From positions 372,001 through 436,000 of the forward strand of contig NZ_CP155079.2 of the NCBI RefSeq assembly GCF_039634365.2: 64,000 nt of DNA, written 5' to 3'. This stretch comes from Mucilaginibacter sp. PAMB04168. Lineage in GTDB: Bacteria; Bacteroidota; Bacteroidia; Sphingobacteriales; Sphingobacteriaceae. Below the pieces are notes generated by a model. That model did no database searches, was not told the DNA's origin, and worked only from the letters and a program-made list of their open reading frames with translations. A program made the translations under genes and the position numbers. Shown in pieces: positions 10,621 to 19,604 of this stretch (within the stretch, counting starts at the first letter, position 1; each line of letters starts with the position of its first letter).

Positions 10621-12132
10621 ATGAAAAAGATATATGCGTTATTAACTATTTCAGCCTGCATTCTTTCAAGCAGCTGTAAAAAGGGGCTTGAGCCTGAATT
10701 ATATGGCAATTACTCCACTACAAATTTTCCCAGAACCGAGGCCGATTTTGTAAGATACGTTGCCGAGGTATACAAGCCATTCCAGTCTAAGTGGGGATAC
10801 AACGACCCCGCAGGATACCAGAATGATTGGTTTAGCCCGGAGTACGGAGATATCATGATGTTTGATATGCCAAGTGATGATATTAACATATTTACCGGCT
10901 GGGGCGGCATTTTTACGCAGTTTACTACCGCAAGCTTTAACTTTCTGGTTAATCAGCAGTCGGGTAATAACCATTTCGAAAAAATAAGATTTATTACCCG
11001 CATTACACAAATTATAAGTGATGTGGAAAAATCAAGTTTAAGCCCTGCAGCAAAAAATACATATCTGGCTGAGGCGCGTATGGCACGTGGCTGGTGTATG
11101 TATTACTTATTACAGCTGTATGGCCCGCTGCCGGTTATTCTGGATCCGGCTAAGATCAATACAGAAGCAGAGTCCAATTTATCGAGACTTTCCAGAGCCG
11201 ACTTTTTAGCAGCTATTGTAAGCGATCTTAATTTTGCTTCGGTAAACCTGCCTAAAACACCTGCCGAATATGGTCGCTTCAATCAAGGGTTAGCCCTAAC
11301 AGTGCTAATGCGTACTTATATGAATGAAAAGGATTTTGTGAATGCCGAAAAGGTAGGCCGCCAGATCCTTACGATGGGCTATGCTTTAGTGACCGATTAT
11401 GGCAGCCTATTTAGAGAGGCTACCGAGCAAAATGCCGAAACTATATGGGCTGTTACTTGCGCCCCCGATCAAAGCGGTGATGAAAACAGAGCCAGCTTTA
11501 ATCCGTGGGTGTTTTATACTTACCCTAAAGATTACAAAGGCAACAAAGTATACAGTTCTTTTGCCGGAGGCGATGCGCCTATTTCGGCAACCTGGAGCTT
11601 TTATGATTCCTTTAACCCACTGGATAAACGCCGCGAGCTGTTGGTAGCCAGCTATGTGAATAAAAGTAACGTAATTAAAAATCGCGCTAACGGATTAACC
11701 GGGCCGGTAATTGCGAAATATCCCGATCTGGGTGGCACGCTTGATAACCCTTATCAAGGCAACGACCTTCCGAAAGCGCGGTTAGGCGATGTGATGCTAA
11801 TGCTTGCTGAGTCCATTAATCAAAACAGCGGACCTACCCCTGAAGCTGTTGGCCTGGTTAACCAAGTGCGGCTGGCTCATGGCGGAGCTGCTTTGGGTAA
11901 TGTTCCGGCATCGGCCACTACTGATAAAAATACATTTGATGCCTGGATATTAAAAGAACAAGGCTGGGATAATTATTTTGAAGGCCAACGAAAAACGGAC
12001 CTGGTACGCCACGGGCAATGGCAAGCCGCATTGGCCTCAGTTGGCAAAACTGCCGGGCCGGTACTGTTTCCAATACCTAACTATGCTATAACGGCCAGTA
12101 ACGGTAAGCTTTCGCAAAATCAGGGCTATTAA
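10621..12132 (+). CDS. SusD-like glycan-binding lipoprotein
   Basis: This 503-residue lipoprotein has a lipobox around SSSCKKG, with Cys near residue 20, and the SusD/RagB layout: an N-terminal TPR-like region (TYLAEARMARGWCMYYLLQLYGPLPVI is the conserved core) and a C-terminal part with WDNYFEGQRKTDLVRHG, the conserved ending of the fold. It forms the surface lid over the SusC barrel and captures oligosaccharides. It begins 20 bp after SusC and is followed 10 bp later by a GH53 lipoprotein. No separate surface glycan-binding protein follows, so the lipid-anchored GH53 may sit on the outer surface in its place (inference). Confidence 0.95.
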   Translation: MKKIYALLTISACILSSSCKKGLEPELYGNYSTTNFPRTEADFVRYVAEVYKPFQSKWGYNDPAGYQNDWFSPEYGDIMMFDMPSDDINIFTGWGGIFTQFTTASFNFLVNQQSGNNHFEKIRFITRITQIISDVEKSSLSPAAKNTYLAEARMARGWCMYYLLQLYGPLPVILDPAKINTEAESNLSRLSRADFLAAIVSDLNFASVNLPKTPAEYGRFNQGLALTVLMRTYMNEKDFVNAEKVGRQILTMGYALVTDYGSLFREATEQNAETIWAVTCAPDQSGDENRASFNPWVFYTYPKDYKGNKVYSSFAGGDAPISATWSFYDSFNPLDKRRELLVASYVNKSNVIKNRANGLTGPVIAKYPDLGGTLDNPYQGNDLPKARLGDVMLMLAESINQNSGPTPEAVGLVNQVRLAHGGAALGNVPASATTDKNTFDAWILKEQGWDNYFEGQRKTDLVRHGQWQAALASVGKTAGPVLFPIPNYAITASNGKLSQNQGY

Positions 12133-12142
12133 TTTTTACCAC

Positions 12143-13186
12143 ATGAGCAGGATTATCATCACATGTTTGCTTTGCCTGGCGTATATCTTGCCGGGCTGCA
12201 AAAAGAGTAGTCCTGCAAATACTGAAACTGTGGAGCCGCCGGTTAGCGGCGGCTCACTTACTGCTATAGTTAAGGGGGCCGATGTAAGTTGGCTTACCCA
12301 AATGGAAGCTGCCGGCTATAAGTTTTATAATGCTGCCGGTGCCGAACAGGAGTGTATGCAATTGCTCAAAAGCAAAGGTATAAACGCCATCCGTTTACGA
12401 GCATGGGTTAACCCGACCGATGGCTGGTGTAACACCGCCGACGTGCTGGCGAAAGCTCTGCGGGCGCAAAAGCTGGGCCTGAAGATTATGATTGATTTTC
12501 ATTATAGCGACAGTTGGGCCGATCCCGGCAAGCAAACTAAACCGGCTGCCTGGAAAGATTTAAGCTTTACCGCCTTAACCGACGCCGTGTATACTTACAC
12601 AGCATCCGTATTAAACACGCTTAAAGCGAGCGGTATTACGCCCGATTGGGTACAGGTAGGTAACGAAACTGCAGACGGTATGCTGTGGGAAGACGGTCGG
12701 GCTTCTACACACATGGCTAATTTTGCCAAGTTAATTACCAGCGGCTACAATGCTGTAAAATCAGTTAGTCCCACCACGCTGGTTATTGTTCACATTGACA
12801 GGGGGTATGATAATGCGCTCTTTAGGTGGATGTTTGACGGTTTGAAAGCGAATGGCGGCAAGTGGGATATAATTGGCCTGTCGCTTTACCCCACAGTAAG
12901 CAACTGGCAAACCCTTAATGGTCAATGCTTAAATAATATGAATGACATGGTTGCCCGTTATGGCACGCCGGTAATGGTTGTTGAAGTGGGTATGCCTGCT
13001 TCAGAAGCCGCGGCCAGCAAAGCTTTCATAACCGACCTGATTGCCAAAGTACGGTCGGTACCCAACAACCAAGGCTTAGGTGTTTTTTATTGGGAACCGC
13101 AAAGCTATAATTGGCAGGGCTACGGGCTAGGTGCGTTTGATAATTCGGGCAAGCCTACTATAGCTTTGGATGCTTTTACAGATTAA
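12143..13186 (+). CDS. GH53 endo-beta-1,4-galactanase, lipoprotein
   Basis: This 347-residue protein has a lipobox at about residues 16-19 (LPGC) followed by KK, so it is probably lipid-anchored. GH53 hallmarks are visible: GADVSWL near 46, NAIRLRAWVNP near 81, MIDFHYSDSWADPGKQ near 116, the acid/base in VGNETADGMLW (Glu175) and the nucleophile in VVEVGMP (Glu281). GH53 enzymes cleave internal beta-1,4-galactosyl bonds of galactan and type I arabinogalactan, side chains of pectin rhamnogalacturonan I. As the anchored member of the pair it is the likely surface enzyme that produces oligosaccharides for SusC/SusD. It is third in the operon. Confidence 0.93.
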   Translation: MSRIIITCLLCLAYILPGCKKSSPANTETVEPPVSGGSLTAIVKGADVSWLTQMEAAGYKFYNAAGAEQECMQLLKSKGINAIRLRAWVNPTDGWCNTADVLAKALRAQKLGLKIMIDFHYSDSWADPGKQTKPAAWKDLSFTALTDAVYTYTASVLNTLKASGITPDWVQVGNETADGMLWEDGRASTHMANFAKLITSGYNAVKSVSPTTLVIVHIDRGYDNALFRWMFDGLKANGGKWDIIGLSLYPTVSNWQTLNGQCLNNMNDMVARYGTPVMVVEVGMPASEAAASKAFITDLIAKVRSVPNNQGLGVFYWEPQSYNWQGYGLGAFDNSGKPTIALDAFTD

Positions 13187-13211
13187 CTTTAGCTAAATAA
13201 TTATCAATCCT

Positions 13212-15797
13212 ATGCGAAAGCTGTATTATGCGTTAACACTCTTTTTTTTACTGCTTGCCGGTGGTGTGTCTGTATGCTTCGCCCAAAAAAGTATTTCGCC
13301 AACATACGTGGATGCTAAAGGGGTTTTCAGGTGGACAAAAGGTAAAGCGCCTGTTTATCTCTGGGGTGTTAATTATACTTTACCATTTGCATACGGTTAC
13401 CGTTCGGTAAAGGCGCTCAACTTGAAGCATGAGGAGGAGATTGATAAAGATGTTTACCACTTAGCCCGCATGGGTGTAGAAGCCTTTAGGGTGCACGTTT
13501 GGGATACCGAGATCAGCGACTCATTAGGAAACTTGAAAGAAAACGAACATTTGCGCTTATTCGATTACCTGTTGTACAAGTTGAAGCAGCGTGGCATCCG
13601 CATTATTATTACGCCTATTGCCTTTTGGGGAAACGGTTATCCGGAGCGTGATGAACGCACAGGCAGCTTTAGTGATAAATATGGTAAAGGCGGTGCACTG
13701 GTTAATGAAGATGCTTTTAAAGCCCAGGAGCGTTATTTACAGCAGTTTTTTAAACATGTTAACCCCTATACCAAGTTAACCTACACGGCCGACGATAATG
13801 TAATAGCCACCGAAATTAACAACGAACCACACCCCAGCGGACCAAAAGCACGGGCCACCGAATACATTAACCGTATGAAAGCAGCCATCAATAGCACAGG
13901 GTGGAGCAAGCCGGTGTTTTATAACATCAGCGAGTCGCCCTATTATGCCTATGCGGTTGCTAAATCAAACGTAAACGGTTTTAGCTTTCAGTGGTACCCA
14001 ACCGGCCTGGTAGCGGGGCACGAGCAAAAAGGCAATATGCTGCCGAATGTTGACCGTTACACTTTCCCGTACGATACCATACCCGAGTTTAAAAACAAGG
14101 CCCGCATGGTTTATGAATTTGATGCGGCCGATGTTCTGCAATCTTATCTATACCCGGCGGTAGCACGCAGTTTTAAGCAGGCGGGTTTTCAGTGGGTAAC
14201 ACAGTTTGCTTATGATCCGCTGGCTACGGCTTACGCCAATACCGAGTATCAAACACACTTTTTAAATTTGGCTTATACGCCGGCTAAGGCCATCAGCTTT
14301 TTAATTGCCAGCCGCGTGTTTCATCTGTTACCTGCTGGTAAAAAGTATGGTACCTACCCGCAAGACAGTGTTTTTGATGCCTATCATGTTAGCTACAAGC
14401 AAGCCATGAGCGAAATGAATACGGTTAATGAGTTTTATTACTCAGGCTCAACCAATACTCAGCCTGTAGATAATAAGCGGTTAGCGCACGTTGCCGGCGT
14501 GGGCAGTTCAGCATTGGTTAAATACCAGGGGTACGGCGCTTACTTTTTAGATAAACTGGAAAACGGTATTTGGCGCCTGGAAGTTATGCCCGATGCCATT
14601 ACCATTCGTGATCCATTTGCCCGCCCTTCGCCCTCGCGCGAGGCTGTATATATTGCCTGGAATACGCAAAGCATGCAATTGGCGCTAACCGACCTGGGCA
14701 ATGATTTTAAGGTAAACGGCATTAACGCTGGGAATACCTTTACAGCAATAGCCAGTCAGGGTAAATTCAACATTGCCCCCGGCACTTACCTGCTGGTGAA
14801 AGTGGGAAACAGCAGCAGCCGGTGGACGGGCTTAAAAAGTATAAATAATTTAAACTTAAATGAGTTTGTAGCGCCGAAGCCACGCACGCTTAGCCCGCAG
14901 GTATCGCACACGCCGCTTACAGAAGTAAGCACCGCGAAATCCATTACTGTAAAAATCAAAGTCGTTAATATTGACTCTACAGATAAAGTAACTTTAAGCG
15001 TAAACAGTGGTTTTAGCGGCCCCAGCCAGATTGCCATGACCCGTGTTACGCCGTATGATTACACCGCCGAAATCCCGGCTAATACCATGGCTACTGGAAT
15101 ATTGAATTACCGGGTTGTTGTTCAGCGGGGCATATCTGAGTATTTCACCTTCCCCGGAAACCATAGCGGTAACCCATACCAATGGGATAATGTGAATACG
15201 GATTACTGGCAAACGTTCATCGCTACTCCGAAAGGGAATTTGTCTCTGTTTGATGCAACAGCCGACCGTGAAATGGTGAACCCTTATTTTCCTGAATACA
15301 CCCGCACGGGCGGAGCGCAGTTTGTAAGCGGCCCTAACACGGGTAAGCTGGTGTTCCGGGTAGCTACGCAGGCTATACGCAACGGCCAGTTAATGGGCAT
15401 GCAACTTTATGTTAGGAATAAACTAAAAGGTCGAACCGGCGAGCTGGCCTCCTTTACCAAAATTATGGTAAGGGCGCGGGCAACAACCATTCAACCCACC
15501 AAATTACGCATAGGTATAACAGCAACGGATGCAAGCACCTATGCTGCATTTGCTGATTTAAGTAGTGAATTTAAAACGCTGGAGATACCATTAACAGCAC
15601 TTAAGCCCGATTCTTCATTGTTGCTCCCTCGCCCTTATCCTGGGTTTTTACCACTGTGGTTCAAAGTGGGCAGTTTCGCCGGCTTCGCATTGCAAAATGC
15701 AGATAAATTAGAGATAACGGCAGGTCACATGTTGGATGCAGCCCGTTACGGTCAGCCCTTTGGTGTGGAGGTAGAATCGGTTTGGCTGGCTTATTAA
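13212..15797 (+). CDS. Clan GH-A glycoside hydrolase, possibly a beta-galactosidase
   Basis: This 861-residue exported protein (signal peptide ending VCFAQ) has an N-terminal TIM-barrel with clan GH-A signs: FRWTKGKAPVYLWGVNY at the start, EAFRVHVWDTE, a probable acid/base in TEINNEP (Glu205) and a probable nucleophile in MVYEFDAAD (Glu302). The C-terminal half (about 500-861) contains beta-sandwich-like regions that probably bind carbohydrate or stabilise the fold. The size, signature and place in a galactan locus fit the GH147 exo-beta-galactosidases reported from pectin loci of Bacteroides, but I could not test the family; GH5- or GH42-like members are alternatives. It begins 25 bp after the first GH53 gene. 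The clan is fairly sure, the family is not. Confidence 0.7.
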   Translation: MRKLYYALTLFFLLLAGGVSVCFAQKSISPTYVDAKGVFRWTKGKAPVYLWGVNYTLPFAYGYRSVKALNLKHEEEIDKDVYHLARMGVEAFRVHVWDTEISDSLGNLKENEHLRLFDYLLYKLKQRGIRIIITPIAFWGNGYPERDERTGSFSDKYGKGGALVNEDAFKAQERYLQQFFKHVNPYTKLTYTADDNVIATEINNEPHPSGPKARATEYINRMKAAINSTGWSKPVFYNISESPYYAYAVAKSNVNGFSFQWYPTGLVAGHEQKGNMLPNVDRYTFPYDTIPEFKNKARMVYEFDAADVLQSYLYPAVARSFKQAGFQWVTQFAYDPLATAYANTEYQTHFLNLAYTPAKAISFLIASRVFHLLPAGKKYGTYPQDSVFDAYHVSYKQAMSEMNTVNEFYYSGSTNTQPVDNKRLAHVAGVGSSALVKYQGYGAYFLDKLENGIWRLEVMPDAITIRDPFARPSPSREAVYIAWNTQSMQLALTDLGNDFKVNGINAGNTFTAIASQGKFNIAPGTYLLVKVGNSSSRWTGLKSINNLNLNEFVAPKPRTLSPQVSHTPLTEVSTAKSITVKIKVVNIDSTDKVTLSVNSGFSGPSQIAMTRVTPYDYTAEIPANTMATGILNYRVVVQRGISEYFTFPGNHSGNPYQWDNVNTDYWQTFIATPKGNLSLFDATADREMVNPYFPEYTRTGGAQFVSGPNTGKLVFRVATQAIRNGQLMGMQLYVRNKLKGRTGELASFTKIMVRARATTIQPTKLRIGITATDASTYAAFADLSSEFKTLEIPLTALKPDSSLLLPRPYPGFLPLWFKVGSFAGFALQNADKLEITAGHMLDAARYGQPFGVEVESVWLAY

Positions 15798-15808
15798 ATA
15801 ACCTAAGG

Positions 15809-17212
15809 ATGCTGTATAAAATATTTTGTAAGAGAAAATTACGGTTAATAACGTTTGCCTGGTTAGCTGGCTTATCTCAGGTTTTTGGTCAGGCGCCTGG
15901 CAAAGGCGGCACCCGGTTGCCCGAGCTTGTGGTTACGCCTTACAAAACCACCCTCATAGCTAATGGCAAAGACGAAGCTAAAGTGAAAATCACCGTTATC
16001 GACAGTGAAGGCAAAGAGATTGCCAATGCCAGTAATGCTGTTCAATTTAAAATTGAAGGCGATGCTCGTATTGTTGCCTTAAAGGGCGCCGTTGCCGGCA
16101 CTGCAAACCATGCAAAGCTGCAAAATGGGGAACTTTGGTTTGGCTTAAGAGCTGGTAGGCAAAAGGGCATTATAAAGTTTGATGTTAGCGGTGAGGGGCT
16201 AATTACCGGGTCTACAGAAATACATATGGTACAGCCGGGGCAACCACATGCGGTAACAACCACAACCTGGCCCATTGCCGGTAATGCGATAATTACAGAT
16301 AGGATATTGGGTGCCGATATATCTTTTCTGCCCCAGTTAGAAGCACGTGGAATGAAATTTTACGATGCCAAGGGGCAGCAGGAAGACCCGGTAGTGATCC
16401 TTAAAAAGCAGGGCTTTAACTATGCACGCTTACGGATATTTAATAACCCGGCGGTTGCACAAGGCTATTCTCCGCAAAAAGGGTTTTGCGATTTGCCGCA
16501 TACCCGGGCCATGGCCAAACGCATTAAAGCTGCAGGTATGAAACTGCTGCTCGATTTTCACTACAGTGATACCTGGGCCGATCCGCAAAAGCAGTTTAAA
16601 CCTGCCGCATGGGTGGGTCTGGATTTTAAAACACTTACCGATTCTGTGCGGCTTTACACTGCATTTGTAATGCAATCACTCACAGATCAGGGCACGGTGC
16701 CAGACATGGTGCAGGTAGGTAACGAAATTAACCACGGGATGATATGGCCCGAAGGTGCCATTAATAATTTGGATAGTTTAGCACGGCTTATTTACGCCGG
16801 TATAGAAGGTGTTAAAGCTGTAAATGCTGCTACACCTATTATGCTGCACGTAGCGCTGGGCGGGCAGGTTGACGAAGCTCACTTTTTCATCAGCAACATG
16901 CTGAAGCGTAAGGTGCCGTTTGATGTAATTGGTCTTTCCTATTACCCTAAATGGCATGGCACGCCCGGTGATTTGCGTCACAGCGTGGCCAACTTAGCTC
17001 AAACCTATCAAAAATACATTATGGTTGCTGAGTATTCCGAGCGTAAACGGGAGGTGAACGATATAGCCTTTACAGCAGCCGGCAAAAAGGGGATAGGCTC
17101 CTTTATTTGGGAGCCGCTTAATACCTGGGAGGCCGTTTTTGACCGTGATGGCAAAGCCAACGCATACCTGCAGGCTTATCCGGGTATTGCGAAAAAATAC
17201 AACGTAAACTAA
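15809..17212 (+). CDS. GH53 endo-beta-1,4-galactanase with N-terminal Ig-like domain
   Basis: I start this at the ATG at 15809, not at the upstream in-frame ATG at 15782 that would overlap the previous gene, because 15809 opens directly on a signal peptide (ending QVFGQ). The 467-residue product has an Ig-like (Big/invasin type) domain at about 38-145 (LVVTPYKTTLIANGKDEAKVKITV) and a GH53 barrel at about 165-467. The barrel has GADISFLPQLEARG, LLLDFHYSDTWADPQKQ, acid/base VGNEINHGMIWPEG (Glu306) and nucleophile MVAEYSE (Glu408). It has no lipobox, so it is probably periplasmic or secreted, unlike the lipoprotein GH53 two genes upstream. The two enzymes probably divide surface and periplasmic cutting of beta-1,4-galactan. 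Confidence 0.92.
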   Translation: MLYKIFCKRKLRLITFAWLAGLSQVFGQAPGKGGTRLPELVVTPYKTTLIANGKDEAKVKITVIDSEGKEIANASNAVQFKIEGDARIVALKGAVAGTANHAKLQNGELWFGLRAGRQKGIIKFDVSGEGLITGSTEIHMVQPGQPHAVTTTTWPIAGNAIITDRILGADISFLPQLEARGMKFYDAKGQQEDPVVILKKQGFNYARLRIFNNPAVAQGYSPQKGFCDLPHTRAMAKRIKAAGMKLLLDFHYSDTWADPQKQFKPAAWVGLDFKTLTDSVRLYTAFVMQSLTDQGTVPDMVQVGNEINHGMIWPEGAINNLDSLARLIYAGIEGVKAVNAATPIMLHVALGGQVDEAHFFISNMLKRKVPFDVIGLSYYPKWHGTPGDLRHSVANLAQTYQKYIMVAEYSERKREVNDIAFTAAGKKGIGSFIWEPLNTWEAVFDRDGKANAYLQAYPGIAKKYNVN

Positions 17213-17226
17213 AAGTTTTGTACTGC

Positions 17227-19596
17227 ATGAATAAATATATTATTGGCCTGTTGTTATGGGTAAGTGCCAGCGGGCACCTAAAGGCGCAGCAAAAGCCCGT
17301 TGACCAGAATTTTAGTAGCAATTGGGAGTTTGTTAAAGATATTGACACCACTAACGCTGCTAAATTACTGAGCCAGCCAACCGGTTCAACCATAGCTTGG
17401 GCCAAAATATCCTTACCGCACACACCACGGTTAGAGGCTGTAAAAAAAGTGGAGGAGCAATGGCAGGGCACCTGCTTTTACCGCAAGTTTTTTTCTCTCT
17501 TACCCACCAATAAAAATAAGCGCATTGCCATACGGTTTGATGCCGCCATGCATGAGGCGGATGTATACCTCAACGGCAAAAAAATAATCAGCCATGTAGG
17601 CGGCTACCTTCCTTTTACTATTGATATAGCCGATAAGGTGTTTTTTGATAAGCCAAACTGTATTTTGGTTAAACTAAATAATCAGGATAACGCAGCTATC
17701 CCACCGGGTAAGCCTATTAAGGACCTCGATTTTAATTATTACGGCGGCATATACCGCAACGCCTGGCTAATGGTTCAGAATAAATTATATATAAGTGATG
17801 CTGTGCAAGAGAACTTGGAAGCACGTGGCGGTATCATGGTGCATACTGATGAGGCCAATAACAGCAAAGCGGTAATTACTGTAAAAACAGATGTTCGGAA
17901 CCAGTATGCGGATCCGCAGCGGGTAGGTGTAAAAATCATTTTAATAAGCGCTGATGGAAAAATAGTAAGTACAGCACAATCTGATGAACAAGCCGTAAAA
18001 GCAGGCGGGCTGCAAGGTTTTGCACAAACACTTACCGTAAGTAATCCGCACTTATGGTCTACCGAAAATCCGTACTTGTACCGGCTTAAAGTACAGGTGC
18101 TACGCGGCAATGTGGTAGTTGATGAGCAAATCATCCGTAGCGGTATACGGACTATAAGGCTTGACGCTGCGGGATTTTACCTGAACGGACGGAAGACATT
18201 TTTAAATGGTACCAATCGGCATCAGGAATATCCTTTACTAGGCTACGCCCTGTCTGATAATATGCAGTACCGGGATGCATGGAAAATAAAAGATGCCGGA
18301 TTTAATTTTGTGCGATGCTCTCATTATCCACCTGCACCATCATTTTTAGATGCCTGCGACGAACTGGGTATCTTAGTAATGGATGCCATACCCGGCTGGC
18401 AGTTTTTTGGTAAAGATGATTTTCAAAAAAATAGCCTGCAGGATATTCGAGATATGATTCGTCGTGATCGTAACCACTCTTCTATTGTGTTGTGGGAAGC
18501 TTCGTTAAACGAAACCAACATGGCAAAAGCTTACATGGACACAGCTAACAGTATTGCACACCGAGAGTTACCCTACAAAGACACCTATACCTCGGGGTGG
18601 ATGGATTACGCCTACGATGTATTTAACCCTGCCCGGCAACACGCCAAAGCACCCAACTACTGGAAAAAGTACAACAAAACCAAGCCCTTGCTCATTGCCG
18701 AATACGGCGATTGGGAGTATTATGCTCAGAATGCAGGTTTCAACCAAAAAGCTTACGAGGGTTTAAAGAAAGAAGAGCGCAACTCCCGGCAGTTGCGTAC
18801 AGATGGCCAGCAACGCTTGCTGCAACAGGCGCTTAATTACCAGGAATCGCATAACGATAACAAGTACGGAAATGCTATAGGCGATGCTAACTGGCTTATG
18901 TTTGATTATAAGCGTGGGTATGCCAGTGATATAGAATCATCAGGCATGATGGACATTTACCGATTGCCTAAGTTTAGCTTTTACTTTTACCAGAGCCAGT
19001 ATGGACCTGTGGCCGATAGTAAAGGTTTTGGCAAGCCTATGATTTACATTGCTAATTACTGGAATGACGCCGGACAAAAAAGCGTAAAAGTTTTTAGTAA
19101 CTGCGAACAGGTGGAACTATTTTTAAATGGCCGCTCTCTTGGCCGTCAAAAGCCCGATACCGGTGCACTTTCAAGCAACTTAAAACATCCGCCTTTTACT
19201 TTCAATGTAAAAACGTACCAGCCCGGTACCCTTAAGGCTGTTGGTTATACTGGCAACAAGCAAGCAGCTGTTTCTACCCAGTCTACGCCGGGCAAACCAT
19301 ACCAAATTGTAATTAAGGCTGATGAAAGCGGCAAAAAATGGACGGCCGGCACTAATGATGCTTTACTGTTTTATGCTTATGTAACAGACCGAAATGGTAC
19401 GCTTGTTCCTGGTGCTTCTCATTTAGTAAACTTTATCACATCTGGCAACGCAGAAGTTATAGGCACCAACAAAGTTGCCGCTGAAGCAGGTATTGCAGCC
19501 ATATTGATTAAGGCTGGCAGTAAAGGAGGGACAGTAGTTGTAAAAGCTACAGGCGCAGGCTTAAAATCTGCGGTTTTTAATACCATCACTAAATAG
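17227..19596 (+). CDS. GH2 beta-galactosidase, exported
   Basis: The start is the ATG at 17227, which begins a clean signal peptide (ending LKAQ); the in-frame TTG nine bases upstream is not needed. The 789-residue protein has the GH2 order: jelly-roll sugar-binding domain (about 25-185), Ig-like domain (about 190-310), TIM barrel (about 315-600) with NRHQEYPLLG, acid/base in WEASLNE (Glu429) and nucleophile in LLIAEYGDWEY (Glu492). DUF4982-like and Big-type C-terminal domains follow. It should remove terminal beta-galactose from the oligosaccharides made by the GH53 enzymes, giving galactose in the periplasm. It is the last gene of the operon; the converging kinase gene ends 9 bp away. Confidence 0.93.
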   Translation: MNKYIIGLLLWVSASGHLKAQQKPVDQNFSSNWEFVKDIDTTNAAKLLSQPTGSTIAWAKISLPHTPRLEAVKKVEEQWQGTCFYRKFFSLLPTNKNKRIAIRFDAAMHEADVYLNGKKIISHVGGYLPFTIDIADKVFFDKPNCILVKLNNQDNAAIPPGKPIKDLDFNYYGGIYRNAWLMVQNKLYISDAVQENLEARGGIMVHTDEANNSKAVITVKTDVRNQYADPQRVGVKIILISADGKIVSTAQSDEQAVKAGGLQGFAQTLTVSNPHLWSTENPYLYRLKVQVLRGNVVVDEQIIRSGIRTIRLDAAGFYLNGRKTFLNGTNRHQEYPLLGYALSDNMQYRDAWKIKDAGFNFVRCSHYPPAPSFLDACDELGILVMDAIPGWQFFGKDDFQKNSLQDIRDMIRRDRNHSSIVLWEASLNETNMAKAYMDTANSIAHRELPYKDTYTSGWMDYAYDVFNPARQHAKAPNYWKKYNKTKPLLIAEYGDWEYYAQNAGFNQKAYEGLKKEERNSRQLRTDGQQRLLQQALNYQESHNDNKYGNAIGDANWLMFDYKRGYASDIESSGMMDIYRLPKFSFYFYQSQYGPVADSKGFGKPMIYIANYWNDAGQKSVKVFSNCEQVELFLNGRSLGRQKPDTGALSSNLKHPPFTFNVKTYQPGTLKAVGYTGNKQAAVSTQSTPGKPYQIVIKADESGKKWTAGTNDALLFYAYVTDRNGTLVPGASHLVNFITSGNAEVIGTNKVAAEAGIAAILIKAGSKGGTVVVKATGAGLKSAVFNTITK

Positions 19597-19604
19597 GGTA
19601 ACCG

